From Linum tenue (taxonomy: Eukaryota; Streptophyta; Magnoliopsida; Malpighiales; Linaceae), in NCBI GenBank assembly GCA_946122785.1, contig CAMGYJ010000006.1, positions 54,580,066-54,644,065 on the forward strand: a DNA stretch of 64,000 bases, in the 5' to 3' direction. Each line of letters opens with the position of its first letter. Position 1 is the first letter of the stretch. A program made the position numbers and the translations under genes. Positions 21,437 to 33,912 of the stretch are shown piece by piece. Below the pieces are notes generated by a model, which was given only the letters and a program-made list of their open reading frames with translations, searched no databases and was not told the DNA's origin.

Positions 21437-24172
21437 AGCAGCTACAATCGACAATGATGCAGGGGATGACAGAGGGACATCCACCAAATGGCAACACGGA
21501 GGAGCTTATTTTACAAGCTCCTACGGGTTCTCAATGACCCAAGACTCATGGTCTATCCCTACGTTAAACCTCCCAATGAATACAAACATCTTCTTATGGA
21601 ACTGTAGGGGTGCCGGTGATGACGAATTCCTTCGGGTATTCGGTGAATACAAACGCAAATATAGGCCAGTTATTGCAGTGATAACCGAGCCTAAGATCAG
21701 CGGAGATACGGCTAGGAAAGTAATCGACAATCAGGGATATGATGGTGACCTTGTAGTTGAAGCAGTGGGATTCGCTAGAGGGATCTGGGTGCTATGGGAC
21801 AAAGCGGTGGTAACAATAGTAGAACTAGATCGCTCACCTCAATTCCTACACTGCCTAATCACATCAGGAAGCATACAGTGGGAATTTACTGCAGTTTATG
21901 GGGACCCGGCCTTAATTCAACGCCGGGACCTGTGGACTTCGATAAAGAGACTTGCAGAATAAATTTCAAGACCCTGGCTTCTTGGGGGTGATTTCAACTC
22001 TATTCTGCACGCGTCTGAGAAATCTGGAGGAGCGCCATTCAACGCCAATAGAGTTAAAGACTTCCAGGACTGCATTCTGGATTCTGGGCTGACAGACCTA
22101 GGATATGAAGGTCCTAATTATACATGGTTCAGGACATGGACAAGTCTCAAGGAACGACTAGACCGGGGGCTAGCTAACTATGAATGGACTGTGACCTTTC
22201 CGGAAACAGTAGTATCACACCTACCCCGAGTACGGTCGGACCATCGACCTCTACTGATTAAGACGCACCAGCAATTCCAGGCGGGTGGACCTAAGCCATT
22301 CAAGTTTATGGCCGCATGGCTTGCACATGAGGCATTCAACGGAATGGCAAGGGCTGCTTGGGAGAAAGGTACAGACCTAGGAAGTTCCATCAGTAACTTT
22401 GCGCAGGATGCAAGTTATTGGAACCGGAACACCTTTGGTCACATAATCCACCGGAAGAATAGACTGCTGGCCAAGATCGAGTCAATAGAACTAGCCAGTG
22501 ATGGGGACTCCGACTCAATCATGCTGCGAGAAGCCAGAAAGGAGTTACAGGAGGTACTACTTCAAGAAGAGATCCTGTGGTGTCAAAAGGCTAGAACGGA
22601 TTGGCTATCAATGGGAGATCGAAACACGAAGTTCTACCACTCTAGAGCACTCCATAGACGCAAAAGAAATAGAATCATAGCGCTGAAAGATGCTGCTGGG
22701 CAATGGATTGAGGAGCAGGATCAATTGCAGCAAATGGCACGGGACTTTTTTGCAGCACTATATACCGATGATGGGGCAGCCATTACCAACGCAGCAGCAG
22801 CCTTCCCTTTGATCACAAATGAAGAATGGAGTCTGATTGATACCAATTTTACCCAGGAAGAAGTTTACAAGTCTCTCATGGCAATGGGACCGATGAAGGC
22901 GCCTGGAAAAGATGGGTTAAACCCATTGTTCTATCAGAAATGTTGGGATTTCGTGGGGAACAAGGTCACCGAGTTTGTCAAAGCTTGCTGGCATAACCCG
23001 GAGGAAGTTCAAAGTATAAATGAGACAATTCTTGTGCTCATCCCTAAAGTCCCAACGCCATCCCTCATTGAGCAGTTCCGGCCCATCTCATTGTGCAACG
23101 TGACATACAAACTGATTACAAAGAGCTTGGCTGAGAGACTCAAAAAGTTCATGCCAAAACTGGTTGACGAAACTCAAACGAGTTTTGTCCCGGGGAGGCA
23201 AATTACTAACAACATTTGCATTTTGCAGGAAGTAATTCATTCGATGAAAGCCAAGCAAGGCAGAACGGGTTGGATGGTGATCAAGATCGACCTTGCAAAG
23301 GCATACGATAGAATTAAATGGAGCTTTGTGAAGGATACCTTGGAGGCAGCAGGCGTCCCACAACAGTTTGTGAAGCTAACAATGCACTGCATTACGACAG
23401 CCACCATGTCGACTCAGTGGAACGGAGGCTTGTCTCAAAGCTTTACACCAACAAGAGGCCTTCGCCAGGGATGCCCATTATCACCATACATATTCACGTT
23501 ATGCATGGAGAGGCTAGCTCATATCATTAAAGAAGCAGTGACACAAGGAAAATGGCTACCGATAAAGATTACACGAGGAGGACCACAACTGACCCACTCC
23601 TTTTTTTGCAGATGATTTAATTCTATTTGGAGAGGCGTCTTTGGCTCAGGTAGCAGTGATCAATCAATGTCTGGATGAATTCGGGGCGGCATCAGGACAA
23701 CAAGTTTCAAGACCAAAGTCTCGGGTGTTCTTTTCGAAGAATGTATCTACAGCCAGTGGAACTGCAATTAGCGAGGCTCTGGACATTCCGAAGACGAACA
23801 ACCTGGGAAGGTACTTGGGGATGCCGGTTATACACCATCGAGTCTCAAAAACGACATTTATATCGCTCATTGACAGGATCGACTCGAGGTTGGCTGGCTG
23901 GAAGGTAAAGACTCTCTCACTGGCAGGACGCATTACCCTAGCTCAGTCTGTGCTCGCAACGTTGCCATCGTTCATTATGCAAACAACTTTCCTGCTGGCG
24001 AGTCTCAGAGACTACATTGACCGGAAGATCCGTGCATTTGTGTGGGGTAGTTCCGAAGCAGGCAAGAAGCTGCATTTGGTGGATTGGGATACTATGTGTC
24101 GGCCTAAGAACGAGGGTGGACTGGGATTAAGGACAGCCACAAGAATGAATGAGGCGTTCAGTCTTGTGGATC
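21437..24172 (+). pseudogene. L1-type LINE ORF2 (endonuclease and reverse transcriptase), broken
   Basis: The frame is open from 21,437. The first part is an AP-type endonuclease: FLWNCRGAG, TEPKISG, LLGGDFNSI, ERLDRGLAN, RSDHRPLL. Reverse transcriptase follows: APGKDGLNPLFYQKCWDFVG, FRPISLCNVTYKLITKSLAE, VIKIDLAKAYDRIKW, GLRQGCPLSPY, FFADDLILFG and LGMPV. Two lesions break it: an in-frame TAA at 21,960, and one extra T in a T7 run (23,601-23,607) immediately before the FADD catalytic motif, which shifts the frame. It ends at about 24,172, before the C-terminal zinc-finger region, so both ends are truncated and no poly-A or target duplication was found. It abuts the foreign-looking segment on the left. 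Confidence 0.9.
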
Positions 24173-24180
24173 GCCTCTAA

Positions 24181-24480
24181 ACCTCATATGAAAACTGGTT
24201 CAACTGAAGTAATGCATGAAGCTCAGAATTGATAGTGGATGGCAATAGGCATAGCATATCCATGAATAAACTATGTTGTCGTGTTTCTTGTAATCCTTTT
24301 CCACAAAGATGTGAAGATCCCTCGTTGTTGTCCTTGCTCCCAATAGCCTCCAAGTGTAGCCTTAAAGATAGGTCCTCTGGTCTGGTACTGGGGAATCCCT
24401 AGCTTCTGTGCAAAGCTATAATAACTATGGGAATTCCTATAATGCCTTGAAGTAAGGTAACTTGATTTTTTTACCTGCTA
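24181..24480. other. Unassigned stretch
   Basis: No known element. On the minus strand a frame is open from about 24,405 down to 24,181 (including SHLCGKGLQETRQHSLFMD) that I do not recognise; it could be a gene or retroelement fragment. Confidence 0.3.
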
Positions 24481-24489
24481 TAGCAGGTT

Positions 24490-25410
24490 TCACAGGTTGC
24501 ATTACGTAAAGCACAACAGGTATTACGTAATGATTACGTAACGTATGTGCATCTTCCGTAACAGTTGTAAAATCTCATTACGGAAGCCTTACGTAATAGA
24601 GGCTTCTTTTACGTAATGAATATTAACCTTGCGTTACGTAAAGTGTGAAGGTATTACGGAAGCCTTACGTAATGGATGTGTATTTTACGTAACAGTTCTA
24701 AAATGTCATTACGAAAGCCTTACGTAATAGAGGCTTCTTTTACGTAATGAATATTAACCTTGCGTTACGTAAAGTGTGAAGGTATTACGGAAACCTTACG
24801 TAATGGATGTGTATTTTACGTAACAGCTCTAAAATGTCATTACGGAAGCCTTACGTAATAGAGGCTTCTTTTACGTAATGAATATTAACCTTGCGTTACG
24901 TAAAGTGTGAAGGTATTACGGAAGCCTTACGTAATGGATGTGTATTTTACGTAACAGTTCTAAAATGTCATTGCGGAAGCCTTACGTAATTGAGCCTTCT
25001 TTTACGTAATGAATATTAACCTTGCGTTACGTAAAGTGTGAAGGTATTACGGAAGCCTTACATAACGCTTCTGATTTAACTGTTACGTAAGAAACAACTT
25101 TCATTACGGAAGGCTTATGTAATGGATGTGTATTTTACGTAACAGTTCTAAAATGTCATTACGGAAGCCTTACGTAATTGAGACTCCTTTTACGTAATGA
25201 ATACTAAACTTGCGTTACGTAAAGTGTGAAGGTATTACGGAAGTCTTACGTAACGCTTCTGATTTAACTGTTACGTAAGAAACAACTGTCATTACGGAAG
25301 CCTTACGTAATGGATGTGTAATTTACGTAACAGTTGTAAAAAGTTATTACGGAAACCTTACGTAATTCAGCCTTCTTTTACGTAATGAATATTAGCATTT
25401 CTTTACGTTA
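24490..25410. repeat. TTACGTAA-rich satellite, 131-bp period with 188-bp variants
   Basis: The repeated landmark CATTACGGAAG (and close variants) falls at 24,576, 24,707, 24,838 and 24,969, a steady 131-bp period. It next falls at 25,157 and about 25,343, where a 57-bp insertion containing CGCTTCTGATTTAACTG lengthens the unit to about 188 bp. The array contains 32 exact copies of the palindrome TTACGTAA, and many TTACGGAA. There is no coding frame. The core TACGTA is a known bZIP-type binding core, but function here is unknown. Confidence 0.95.
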
Positions 25411-25473
25411 TTGAGGCTTCTGAAATTAGTATAAATTAACTTGAGGTATAAAATATTGCGTGCAGTTTAGCAT

Positions 25474-25985
25474 CAATCTACTAATATAGGCTAGCGGATG
25501 AGTTGTTATATTATTGAGAATTGGGCATGGTTCAATTCCCAGTTGAAGCATATTTTACCCAATTTCATATCGATATAATGGTTTTTTGCAAATATTAGCT
25601 ACTTAAAAGTTCGGGTGGCTATTTGGTCCGGGCCGATTAAATTGGCTCCTAATATTCATATTGATATAATTTTTTATTTGTGGCTATATGGTCCGGGTCG
25701 ATTAAATTGGCTCGAATTGATCGGGTCAATCTACTAATATAGGCTAGCGGATGAGTTGTTATATTATTGTGAATTGGGCATGGTTCAATTCCCAGTTGAA
25801 GCATATTTTACTCAATTTCATATCGATATAATTTTTTTTTGAAAATATTAGCTACGTAAAAGTACGGGTGGCTATTTGGTCCGGGCCGATTATATTGGCT
25901 CCTCAATTTCATATTGATATAATTTTTTATTTGTGGCTATATGGTCTGGGTCGATTAAATTGGCTCGAATGGATCCGGTCCGGTT
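25474..25985. repeat. 263-bp tandem duplication
   Basis: CAATCTACTAATATAGGC starts units at 25,474 and 25,737. Each unit carries a further internal duplication of GGCTATWTGGTCCGGG followed by CGATTAAATTGGCTC, sequence derived from the end of the family 1 hAT element. The array may have grown from a degraded hAT copy. Confidence 0.85.
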
Positions 25986-26257
25986 CCAATTCGGTCTTGA
26001 TTTTAGATTGAGCTTGTGGAGATTTGAGTGGCCTAAGGCCTCAAAGGGTAAGGAGTTGGTTAAGTTTTGGGTGTTGGGCTCTCTTATCCAGTCTTTATCC
26101 GGTTTTCAATCCGATCCCAAACGGGTTTTTTTTTTCCAAATCTAAGTCCAAAAATAGGATTAGATTGTTTGCTAACTGGGTCCGGTCCGGTCCTGGTCCG
26201 GGTTATATGGTCCAGTTTTAGATAAAACCAAAAAGTCTAGACCAAATAGCCAGTGCT
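25950..26257 (+). mobile_element. hAT family 1, copy 2 (degraded, internally deleted)
   Basis: Aligns with the three intact copies: GATTTGAGTGGCCTAAGGCC, then the GGTCCGGTCCGG block, ending CAAATAGCCAGTGCTA. It lacks the piece between GGTTAAGTTTTG and GGGTGTTG and has no clear target duplication because its left end is merged into the 263-bp tandem array. Confidence 0.75.
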
Positions 26258-26499
26258 ACTTAAAAGGTCATTATGGAAACATTATGTAATGGCCAGTTCA
26301 TAATGTGTTTTGAATTTGAGTGATTGGTTATGTGTCACTAATTAATCGACTTTTTAGTTAGTCGGATTACAAGTAAACCACTGCAATGAATCAATTCAAT
26401 GTCTCTGTTGTTTCTTTATTCGATTAATTGGTGATCTTTAATATTTAGTATGATTTAAGCAAGACATAAGTTAATGAACAATATCAATCACTATATTCA

Positions 26500-27010
26500 A
26501 TCTATTTTAAATATTATGAAATGTATATTTTTAGTGAAAATTTTATATGGGATATAGTATGACACCCTTTTTCTATTTAACTTTGTTGCTATGAATTGAA
26601 ATATGATTTTCTGTCGTCGACTGGAAGTTACGCAAGTCTTGTTGACCGGTCAGAGAGTCGGGGTCCAAGGAAGATGCATCTGGTTTGGGGGCTCAATGTG
26701 GCACCTGATCCAAGGTTTTCTGGCCTAATCGATTTTGAGTTACAAATTCATGAGTTTTGTCAACCCACACAATCTCAAATAAATTTAGTTGGTCATATAG
26801 TTCATGTTTTTTAGTGAAAGTTTTCCATGGAATGATAGTATGATATCCTTATTCCTATTTAACTTTGTTGCTATGTCAAAAAACAACATTTATTCCAGTC
26901 GACTGGAAATTACGAGGTTTTCGTTGACCGATTTGAGTGCTTGGGGACGTAACGTGGCCCCTGATCCAATGGTGTATGGCCAAATCAATTTTGTGAATTT
27001 TTTATAGAGT
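26500..27010. repeat. Diverged tandem repeat of about 282 bp
   Basis: CTATTTAACTTTGTTGCTATG-like sequence occurs at 26,573 and 26,855. After each come a GTCGACTGGAA block, then TTGACCG and GGCMCCTGATCCAA. The copies are clearly related but old. Confidence 0.7.
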
Positions 27011-27289
27011 TTTTGATAAAAAAAATTAATTGGAATGCTTTGAATTTATTATTCCTCTTCCATCATATTTAGTAAATACTTCGGTAAATACACATATTGT
27101 AACCGTTTAAAAATTTTGTATCTGTATTATTGTCAAACCATTTTATTTTTTCGCTCATTTGATAGCTCCCGTATTAAGCACGTACAAACCCCATATATCT
27201 CATTTAATATCCGTATTTAATGAATTAAATTATTAACTTTACCACTATTTATATATTTGAGGAATTTTACAATGCTATATAGTATTGGT

Positions 27290-27560
27290 GCTATAGGTTT
27301 TTCCTTTTATGGTACAATTTGAAGTTGTATCTTTAAAGTTATGGTACAACTTCAGATTGTACCTATACTCTTTTGTCAAATTGTTTTATGGTACAACTTA
27401 AACTTGCACTTTCATTTAATGGTACAAGTTTAAGTTATAAAGTTATACCATAACATAAGAGCATAAATTCCTTTATGGTACAACCTAAACATATACATTT
27501 AACGTTATGGTACAACTTTAAGTTGTACATTAAAGCATCAATACTTTATAGTATATTAGA
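27290..27560. repeat. TATGGTACAACTT repeats in mixed form
   Basis: At least five copies of TATGGTACAA(C/G) followed by an AAGTTGTAC-like half lie in 250 bp, so the stretch can fold on itself. The surroundings are very AT-rich with no frame. Confidence 0.7.
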
Positions 27561-28815
27561 AGTGCTCTTATATATTTATGTATTTTCAAAATAATTAGTT
27601 TTATATAATTATGACTATTAACAAACTATTAAACGTAACATTAGCTTAGAAATGAAGTAAAATATCCATATGTATTTTATACGTAACTTTGTCGTACCAT
27701 ATTTTACTAATTATGTCTCTCATAATAATCATAATCTTCGGAAAAAAAAATATTTGCATAAAAAAAGGGGAAAAAAAGGAAAAATAGGAGACAAGGAAGT
27801 TGAGGGTGGGGCTTCCTTTCCCCTTCCCATCTTTCTTCTTCGTCTTTCCCGTACTCCCCAGAATAATTCTAGGTTTCCGGCGAGAATCAGAGAAACCGGC
27901 GGCTTCTGAGCGACGATCTCCTTCTTCTCGATTTCTTTAAGCAATCAATTCTAGCCGAACCCCACAAGCGACTCTCCTTGTTCCCGGCCGCCACTCGCGA
28001 GCAGCACACAGAGATCGGCAAACGGAACAGAAGGAGTCGACTGCACTTAGGATTGGAAAACCTAATTTTAAAATGGAAATAATTTGGCCGCCTACACCCT
28101 AATTGGGCATTAGAAAACCCCTTCCAACCCGGCAACCTCTTCCTATTAGAATTACAATTCCGGCAGAATTTTCGGCCGAGGTGCAACCGGTACAGCCGGT
28201 TGCCCATACGCAGACTGTTCTTTTTATAATTCCCATCAATGGTTAGAATTGCATGTTCAAAATTTCGATGGCCTAGATTTGTGCAAAAAAAAAAAAAAGT
28301 TACCTAACTTAAAAAAACACAAGTTACTGTAGGAGTTCCCAATAACTATTTGTGAAGTTCCTTCTTGCCAGTTGATAGGTGATGCAATGGCTAGAGGTTC
28401 CTGCTGATGTTATTGCTAAAGTAGCAAGGAATTCTCTAGTTAAGATGTCGATAGGATCTCCTCTGATGCTAAGAGTGTTCATAAACTGGCTTACTCAAGT
28501 ATCTGCCTCAGCTCCGTACCCCAACCATGGCACTGGCAGAAATCATCAAAGTCAATCTCTCATTGGGACTCTACAAGAACATGTCACCACTTCTCCACTC
28601 TTCTCTCCCTTTGGGTCTCTAGTGGAAAGTTGATCAAATGATGGACGAGCTCCTTTATTGGCTTGAGAATCTCAAAGTTTTCATAAGTTTCTATCACCTT
28701 TGGCACTTGGTGCATTTGTCCACTATGTCTCCTGCCTCTTTTGTTATCCAAGGAAAGTTTCTTGACTCATACTTCTCTTCCTATATATGATAGCTTCCCT
28801 CCTGTTGCGACACGT
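27561..28815. other. Stretch without a recognisable gene
   Basis: AT-rich, then a GC-richer part at 27,790-28,230 with short frames, none recognised. It leads up to the left border of duplication copy A. Confidence 0.35.
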
Positions 28816-29979
28816 GATCTCTTCAGTGGAGTAACTTCCTCCGAATCTGCCCGAGGTTGAATCAAACTTCTATATCATCGTGTGGATGATGCACCATCAT
28901 TCTTCTTTCCTTTATGTCTTCTTAAGAATTTCGGAACTGCATTCCACATTCCTCAAATAGAAAGATAGCCAAATTAAATTGATATAAAGGAGAATAACCT
29001 CACACTTTAGAGTGTGGTTTCTTCTATAATGTAACAATCAGGGGCGGACACATATATATATATATATATCATAGGTTTGTCAACTGACAAACCTTGATCC
29101 AATTTTGGAACAAAATCCTTTATAAATTTTTTATTTTAGTGATGGTAGTATTTGAACTAAAGACTTTGACATTCCTTAGTGATTTTGTTTTGTCGTTGAA
29201 TACCCTTAACGTAATTTCTAGGTCTGCCACTACTAACAATATGCTTTTCTAAGATATGATGCATTAATATAATTACGATAGTCTACCACATGGTATTCTC
29301 ACCCAATTTCATAAAACGTTGAATCACATAGAAGATGGGAAATATTAAAGCTAATAATGATGACACTTTATTTACAATGTTTGCCACTCCCATTCTTGAT
29401 ACATTTTCCACTTCTATCAATGCATTTTTAGTCTTTTCTCTAGTAGTATCTAAATCAAAACTATTTGATCAATGAGAGGTTAAATACCTCGGGTACCACT
29501 AAAGTATGAGAATTGGAGTAGTTATACCACTTAAATTAGAATAGGGGATTGAGTACCACTAATGGCATAGAATTGTACATACGTTTAATATTCCATCTGT
29601 CTATCGTTAACAATAAATAAAAATTATTTTTTGTCAAATTTTTAAAAATAAAGTAAAGAACGAAACAATAAAGTATTCCATCGGCTTCTAACCTCCGTCT
29701 CCAAACCCTCTCCGCCGTCCACCGCGGCCACTGGCCCTGCAACTTCTGCCATTTGGGTTTGAGTAGCAGGTTTTTGGCGCGGAAGCGTTTGATATTCTAT
29801 CAAGCCAATGGGAGAATGGTAGAGGAAGGAAGGTGGAGGAACAAAGGACTTGCAATACCTCTTTTCCCCTACCGCTGGGGTGCAATATTTTTGGATATTT
29901 CTCTATTTCACTCTTCTATTTCAGAATACGAGCGTGATGATTGTTAAAAGAAAAGAATTAGTGGAAATGTCAGCGGCCG

Positions 29980-30275
29980 TGTCTCAATAATCAGTTGATC
30001 CCAATAAATCGAGTTGTTGGGAGAGGTTCAATCGTGGATCATAATACCATTCACTAATACAACCTCTCAAATGAAAGCCAATCACCTCATAAGGGCTTTC
30101 GTTTGCACAGGTCTGAATACACGATATCATGTGCTTCACAAACGGGGTTACCGGGATTCGAACACAAGACCTTTCGGTCGCATAAGGCTCTGATACCATG
30201 TGAAGAACCAATTGGTCCCAATAACTCGAGTTGTTGGGAGAGGTTCAATCGTGGATCATATACCATTCACTAACA
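29980..30275 (-). mobile_element. TRIM retroelement, copy A
   Basis: Two short LTRs, 30,199-30,275 (77 bp) and 29,980-30,061 (82 bp), share CCACGATTGAACCTCTCCCA and start TG and end CA on the minus strand. Between them, directly after the first LTR, is TGGTATCAGAGCC, the initiator-tRNA-Met primer site. The interior is about 135 bp with no frame. At under 300 bp this is a terminal-repeat retrotransposon in miniature. Copy B is at 47,013. Confidence 0.85.
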
Positions 30276-31269
30276 CCGTGGTGATTGGATTGAAGAAGTT
30301 GCAGGGTGACCTCCGCGGTGGATGACGAAGATCGAGGCCGAAGCGGACAAATTTTTTATTTTTTCCCTTTTTAAATTATTTTTAAATTTCTTACCAAAAA
30401 ATAATATTTTATTTATAGTTAATGGAAGATGGACGAAATATTAAACGGATGCCCAATTCAATGGCGTTAGTGGTACCTGATGCCCTATTCTTACTTAAGT
30501 GGTATAGCTCCCCCAATTCTCATAATTTAGTGGTACTCGAGGTATTCTACCTTATCAATAAGCCTTTAATAGACCTATGATATGTTTTTGTACTATTTGA
30601 TGTCTTCTTGGCATATTTGTTTTTATGATTTGAAGGTATAAAGTAGCCGAAGGAAGTTTGGATCAAACATTGAAGAACGCCGGAGGACCAAAAGAGTTAT
30701 AAATACATCATTTTGGTTAAACTGAATGCACAATTGATGACACAACTCAATTTGACAAGCAAGTGAAGTGTAGAACAAATTATTGTATTTTTTACATTAA
30801 TGACATCATATTTGCCGATGATTTTTTACATCAAAATTAAATAAAAATTATATCGAAACGTTAATCATAAATAATTATTACTATCTGTACACAAAGATTC
30901 TCCAAACTATGTGATTAACATTATGAAATCAATACTAAACTAGATTATCACAAAGAGAAGATTTGACATTGCTTGTTGAAGCAAAATCCAGTTTTAAAGT
31001 GCCAAAATGCCAAACCATTTGACATTTTAGCATTTCTCCAATTTGTTGTTGCAAATGGTCTGATGGGGTTTATACGCAATTCCGACACCAAAATTCCACG
31101 TACAAACCACCCTTCATATAAAAGTTAAGTTATCATGAAGTTGATAAGTAGATGAAATGCAAGAATTTGTTTTTTCGTGAAAGTATCCTCAAACTAATGG
31201 GGACCCAAAGCGCTTAGATACAATATCGACTAATATGTTCATTCCGTGAAGTATCTCTTCATCATATAT

Positions 31270-32809
31270 TGATTCGGGCCTAATTGCACATGTTTTGCTC
31301 CTGTTTTACTTAGATGTTTGTGCTAAATTCGCTCCTTATAGGTCGGTTTTACGCTAGGTTCTTCGTGTTTGAGTGTGTTTCAGGATTTAACAGGTGAAAC
31401 CAGCCTCGGAGTCGAAAGATTGGCGAAAAGGATCGAAAACCGGGAGAAGAGGTGAAAAAGTGTCAGTTGACGGTTAACTGAAGGAGTTCACGGTCATGCA
31501 AGACCGTGAAAAAGGGAGTTGAACATGAATCGCGAGGCGTCCAGAGCCAATGTGAAGGTTACTGACGCAAGGTGAGTTCACGGTCACTAAGACCGTGAAC
31601 ACAAGCAGTTGCCCGTGAACGGAATTGAGCGATGCGGAGAGTTTTGGCGCACTACTTGAGTTGACAGACGCATTTGATAGTTCACGGCCATGAACTTGGC
31701 TCTTCTCAGGTTTAAAAGCATAAGTGAAAGGAGGAGAGAGGAGGAGAGCCCACTTTTGTGAGAAACACCTTCTTCAGCATTCTAGTGAGAGAAATAGAAC
31801 CAAAGGGAAGAAGAATGTTAGGGTTTGGTTTCAAGGCAGATTTTTGGGAAGATTTACCCAAGGAAAGCTCAATTCAAGGGTCAAGAAGAGAGGAGGTATC
31901 CCCAAAGATGGTACCACCTTTTTTCCCTTTTGTTCTTCCCACTTCTACTATGGAGTAGACCTCCTTTCACTTGGGTGTAATGAAACCCTAACTCTACAAT
32001 GTAGTTTTCTTGTATGTGGTTTGGATGATTGTTATTGGGTATTGTTCAATTCAATATTTGAGGCATTATTCACAATGATTGTGCATGCTTGTGCTTAGCA
32101 ACATAGGAGTTGTGCATATTTTGTGCTTAGCATCCTAGGGATTGTGCATAATTGTGCTTAGCACCCCTAAGTTTGTGCATTTAGGTGCTAGTAATCTAAT
32201 TTGCCACCTTAGGCTACTTTAGAGAGGAAAATCCCCCTTTCAAGGGAGACTCAATCGAGTTGGTTTTCCTTCCGCTTTCTAAGCCACCTAAACTAGGTTG
32301 AGTTAGGGAAACCATCGATATTGAATTAAACAAGTCGATTAATCATAGTTAAACCGTCCGACCTTAGAGTTGAGTGACGGAGTAAGTCAATTACCGATTG
32401 TCTAAACCGAGAGGGTTGAGTGACACGGCCTTTCATCCACACCTCGGTTTAGCAATTGAGACTATGGTCTCCGACAACATATGCATTCCTCTGCGGTTCA
32501 CGATTAACGTGCCCAAGGCAATCGTTCCAATCCACATAGCATGGTAGTGGTTAGGGGGAAGCAAAACCCGAGTGACTTTCCCACAAAAGAGTTTTCAAAC
32601 CCAATCACCTTTGTTTTCTTCTACTTCAATTAGCAAACCTTTAAAACCAAAGTTTAGTTGCTAGATGATGATTTCAACAATGGAAGTAGGGATAGACGGA
32701 CCGGCCCTGGTCGATATCTAAATACTTGCTCTATATTGCACCCGATTAGTGTTAAAAAACTTGGGATCTAATTGGGGTTTAATTGTGATGTAGTTTCGTG
32801 TGAGTCACA
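31270..32809 (+). mobile_element. Solo LTR of a Tat/Athila-like gypsy element (1,540 bp)
   Basis: Runs from TGATTCGGGCC to GTGAGTCACA and is flanked by TATAT (31,265-31,269) and TATAC (32,810-32,814), a 5-bp target duplication with one mismatch. There is no primer site after it, so recombination between two LTRs probably left a solo copy. Two hairpins with TTCACGGTC/GACCGTGAA arms lie at 31,487-31,510 and 31,577-31,599. The frame at 31,724-32,098 is LTR sequence, not a gene. Confidence 0.75.
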
Positions 32810-33019
32810 TATACTACAGAAAAACCCGCGCTAAGTTGCTGGTGAGAGGAGAGTAATAGTATTTTATGGGTTTATAAAAAATTCTTATAAAAAATGGTAT
32901 TGTATGGATTTTGCCACATAATTTAAAGTGTGAACATTTTTATAGATAATAGATTAACTCGCTAAGTACTCATATCTGGTTTATTAATCAATACAAATCA
33001 TATTTAATAAGTACTATAG

Positions 33020-33325
33020 TATTCAAGGTAATTTGGAGGTACATACCGCATACCTTGAATAAAAAAATGGTATCAGGTCTTTATTTGAACGGATATTAGA
33101 AACTGGTACTATACCATAACCCTTAAAAATTAGAATCTAAATTTTAATTTCTAAATTATGCACTAATACCAATTTAGTTAGAAGCAATAATCGACAGTTA
33201 TGATTCATCAAAATACATACAACAAACTTATACACCATTTTAGAATTTATATTTTAGATAATTAGAATGTAAAGCTCACTCATTAACAATCATGGTATAA
33301 TGTCATGCTGCATAATAATAATAAA
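33020..33325. mobile_element. Old MITE related to the element at 45,721, copy A
   Basis: GGTACATACCGCATACCTTGA, the AATAATCGACRGTTATGATTC block and GATAATTAGRA then CTCACTCATTAA match the interior of the 405-bp MITE at 45,721-46,125, though much diverged. The same old copy is in duplication B (about 49,575-49,870), so it predates the duplication. Confidence 0.65.
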
Positions 33326-33503
33326 GTTAATTTGAAATCTATACAAAATTTTCTTAGTAAGAATATGTGATATCTTAAATTTATCTCTTTGTTCCTTTCT
33401 CAAATCACAACATCCAACTCAATTTGTGGAGGTTTGAAAGTTTCCGTCTAAGACTTCCATTCTCTCTCTCACACTATTTCTATCATACGTAAGACTTCCG
33501 TTC

Positions 33504-33896
33504 TCAAATCAAGAGAAAAGGGCATAGAAGATAAACTGTCAAAGTCCACCGCAAAAATAGCCTACAAACAAATAGAACTCCAAATAGAGAAGCCCAAACC
33601 ACCAAACTACAGCCCAACCCAACTACATGAGAACACATAACCTGTCTTAGTAAACAGTAATTAGTATATAGATTTATATATATTAATTTGAAGGACAAAT
33701 ATGCAACATAGACAAGTATTTGTAGTTTTCGCTCGTGACTGCTATTTGAAGCGGATAACAACAGACGATAGACCCTAAACACGACCAGTAAGAAGAACAA
33801 TAAAAGAAAAAAATAAGGAAAACACAAGGAAAAATAAAAAGCTACAGGATCAGCCTGAAGAACATAAGGGAGGCAGAGGTACACATTTACATGCAT
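33504..33896 (-). other. Open frame in the 3' flank of DUF26 gene A
   Basis: A 130-codon frame starting 17 bp past the DUF26 stop codon; hydrophobic, no known domain. A frame of the same length exists in copy B (50,053-50,445). The two DNA sequences differ at roughly 34 of 393 sites, including compensating 1-base indels, against 12 of 414 in the DUF26 frame. It behaves like an untranslated region and is listed only because both copies remain open. Confidence 0.3.
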
Positions 33897-33912
33897 ATAA
33901 TACAGAGTGAAG

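Noticed and set aside
24490..25410. CRISPR-like array
   Set aside because: Eukaryotic context, repeats and spacers are not distinct, and units are tandem copies with a 131-bp period.
30125..30210. tRNA gene in the TRIM interior
   Set aside because: TTCGAATCC looks like a T-arm and the primer site like an A box, but no cloverleaf can be drawn and LTRs flank it.
31724..32098. 124-codon frame as a gene
   Set aside because: Lies wholly inside the solo LTR at 31,270-32,809.
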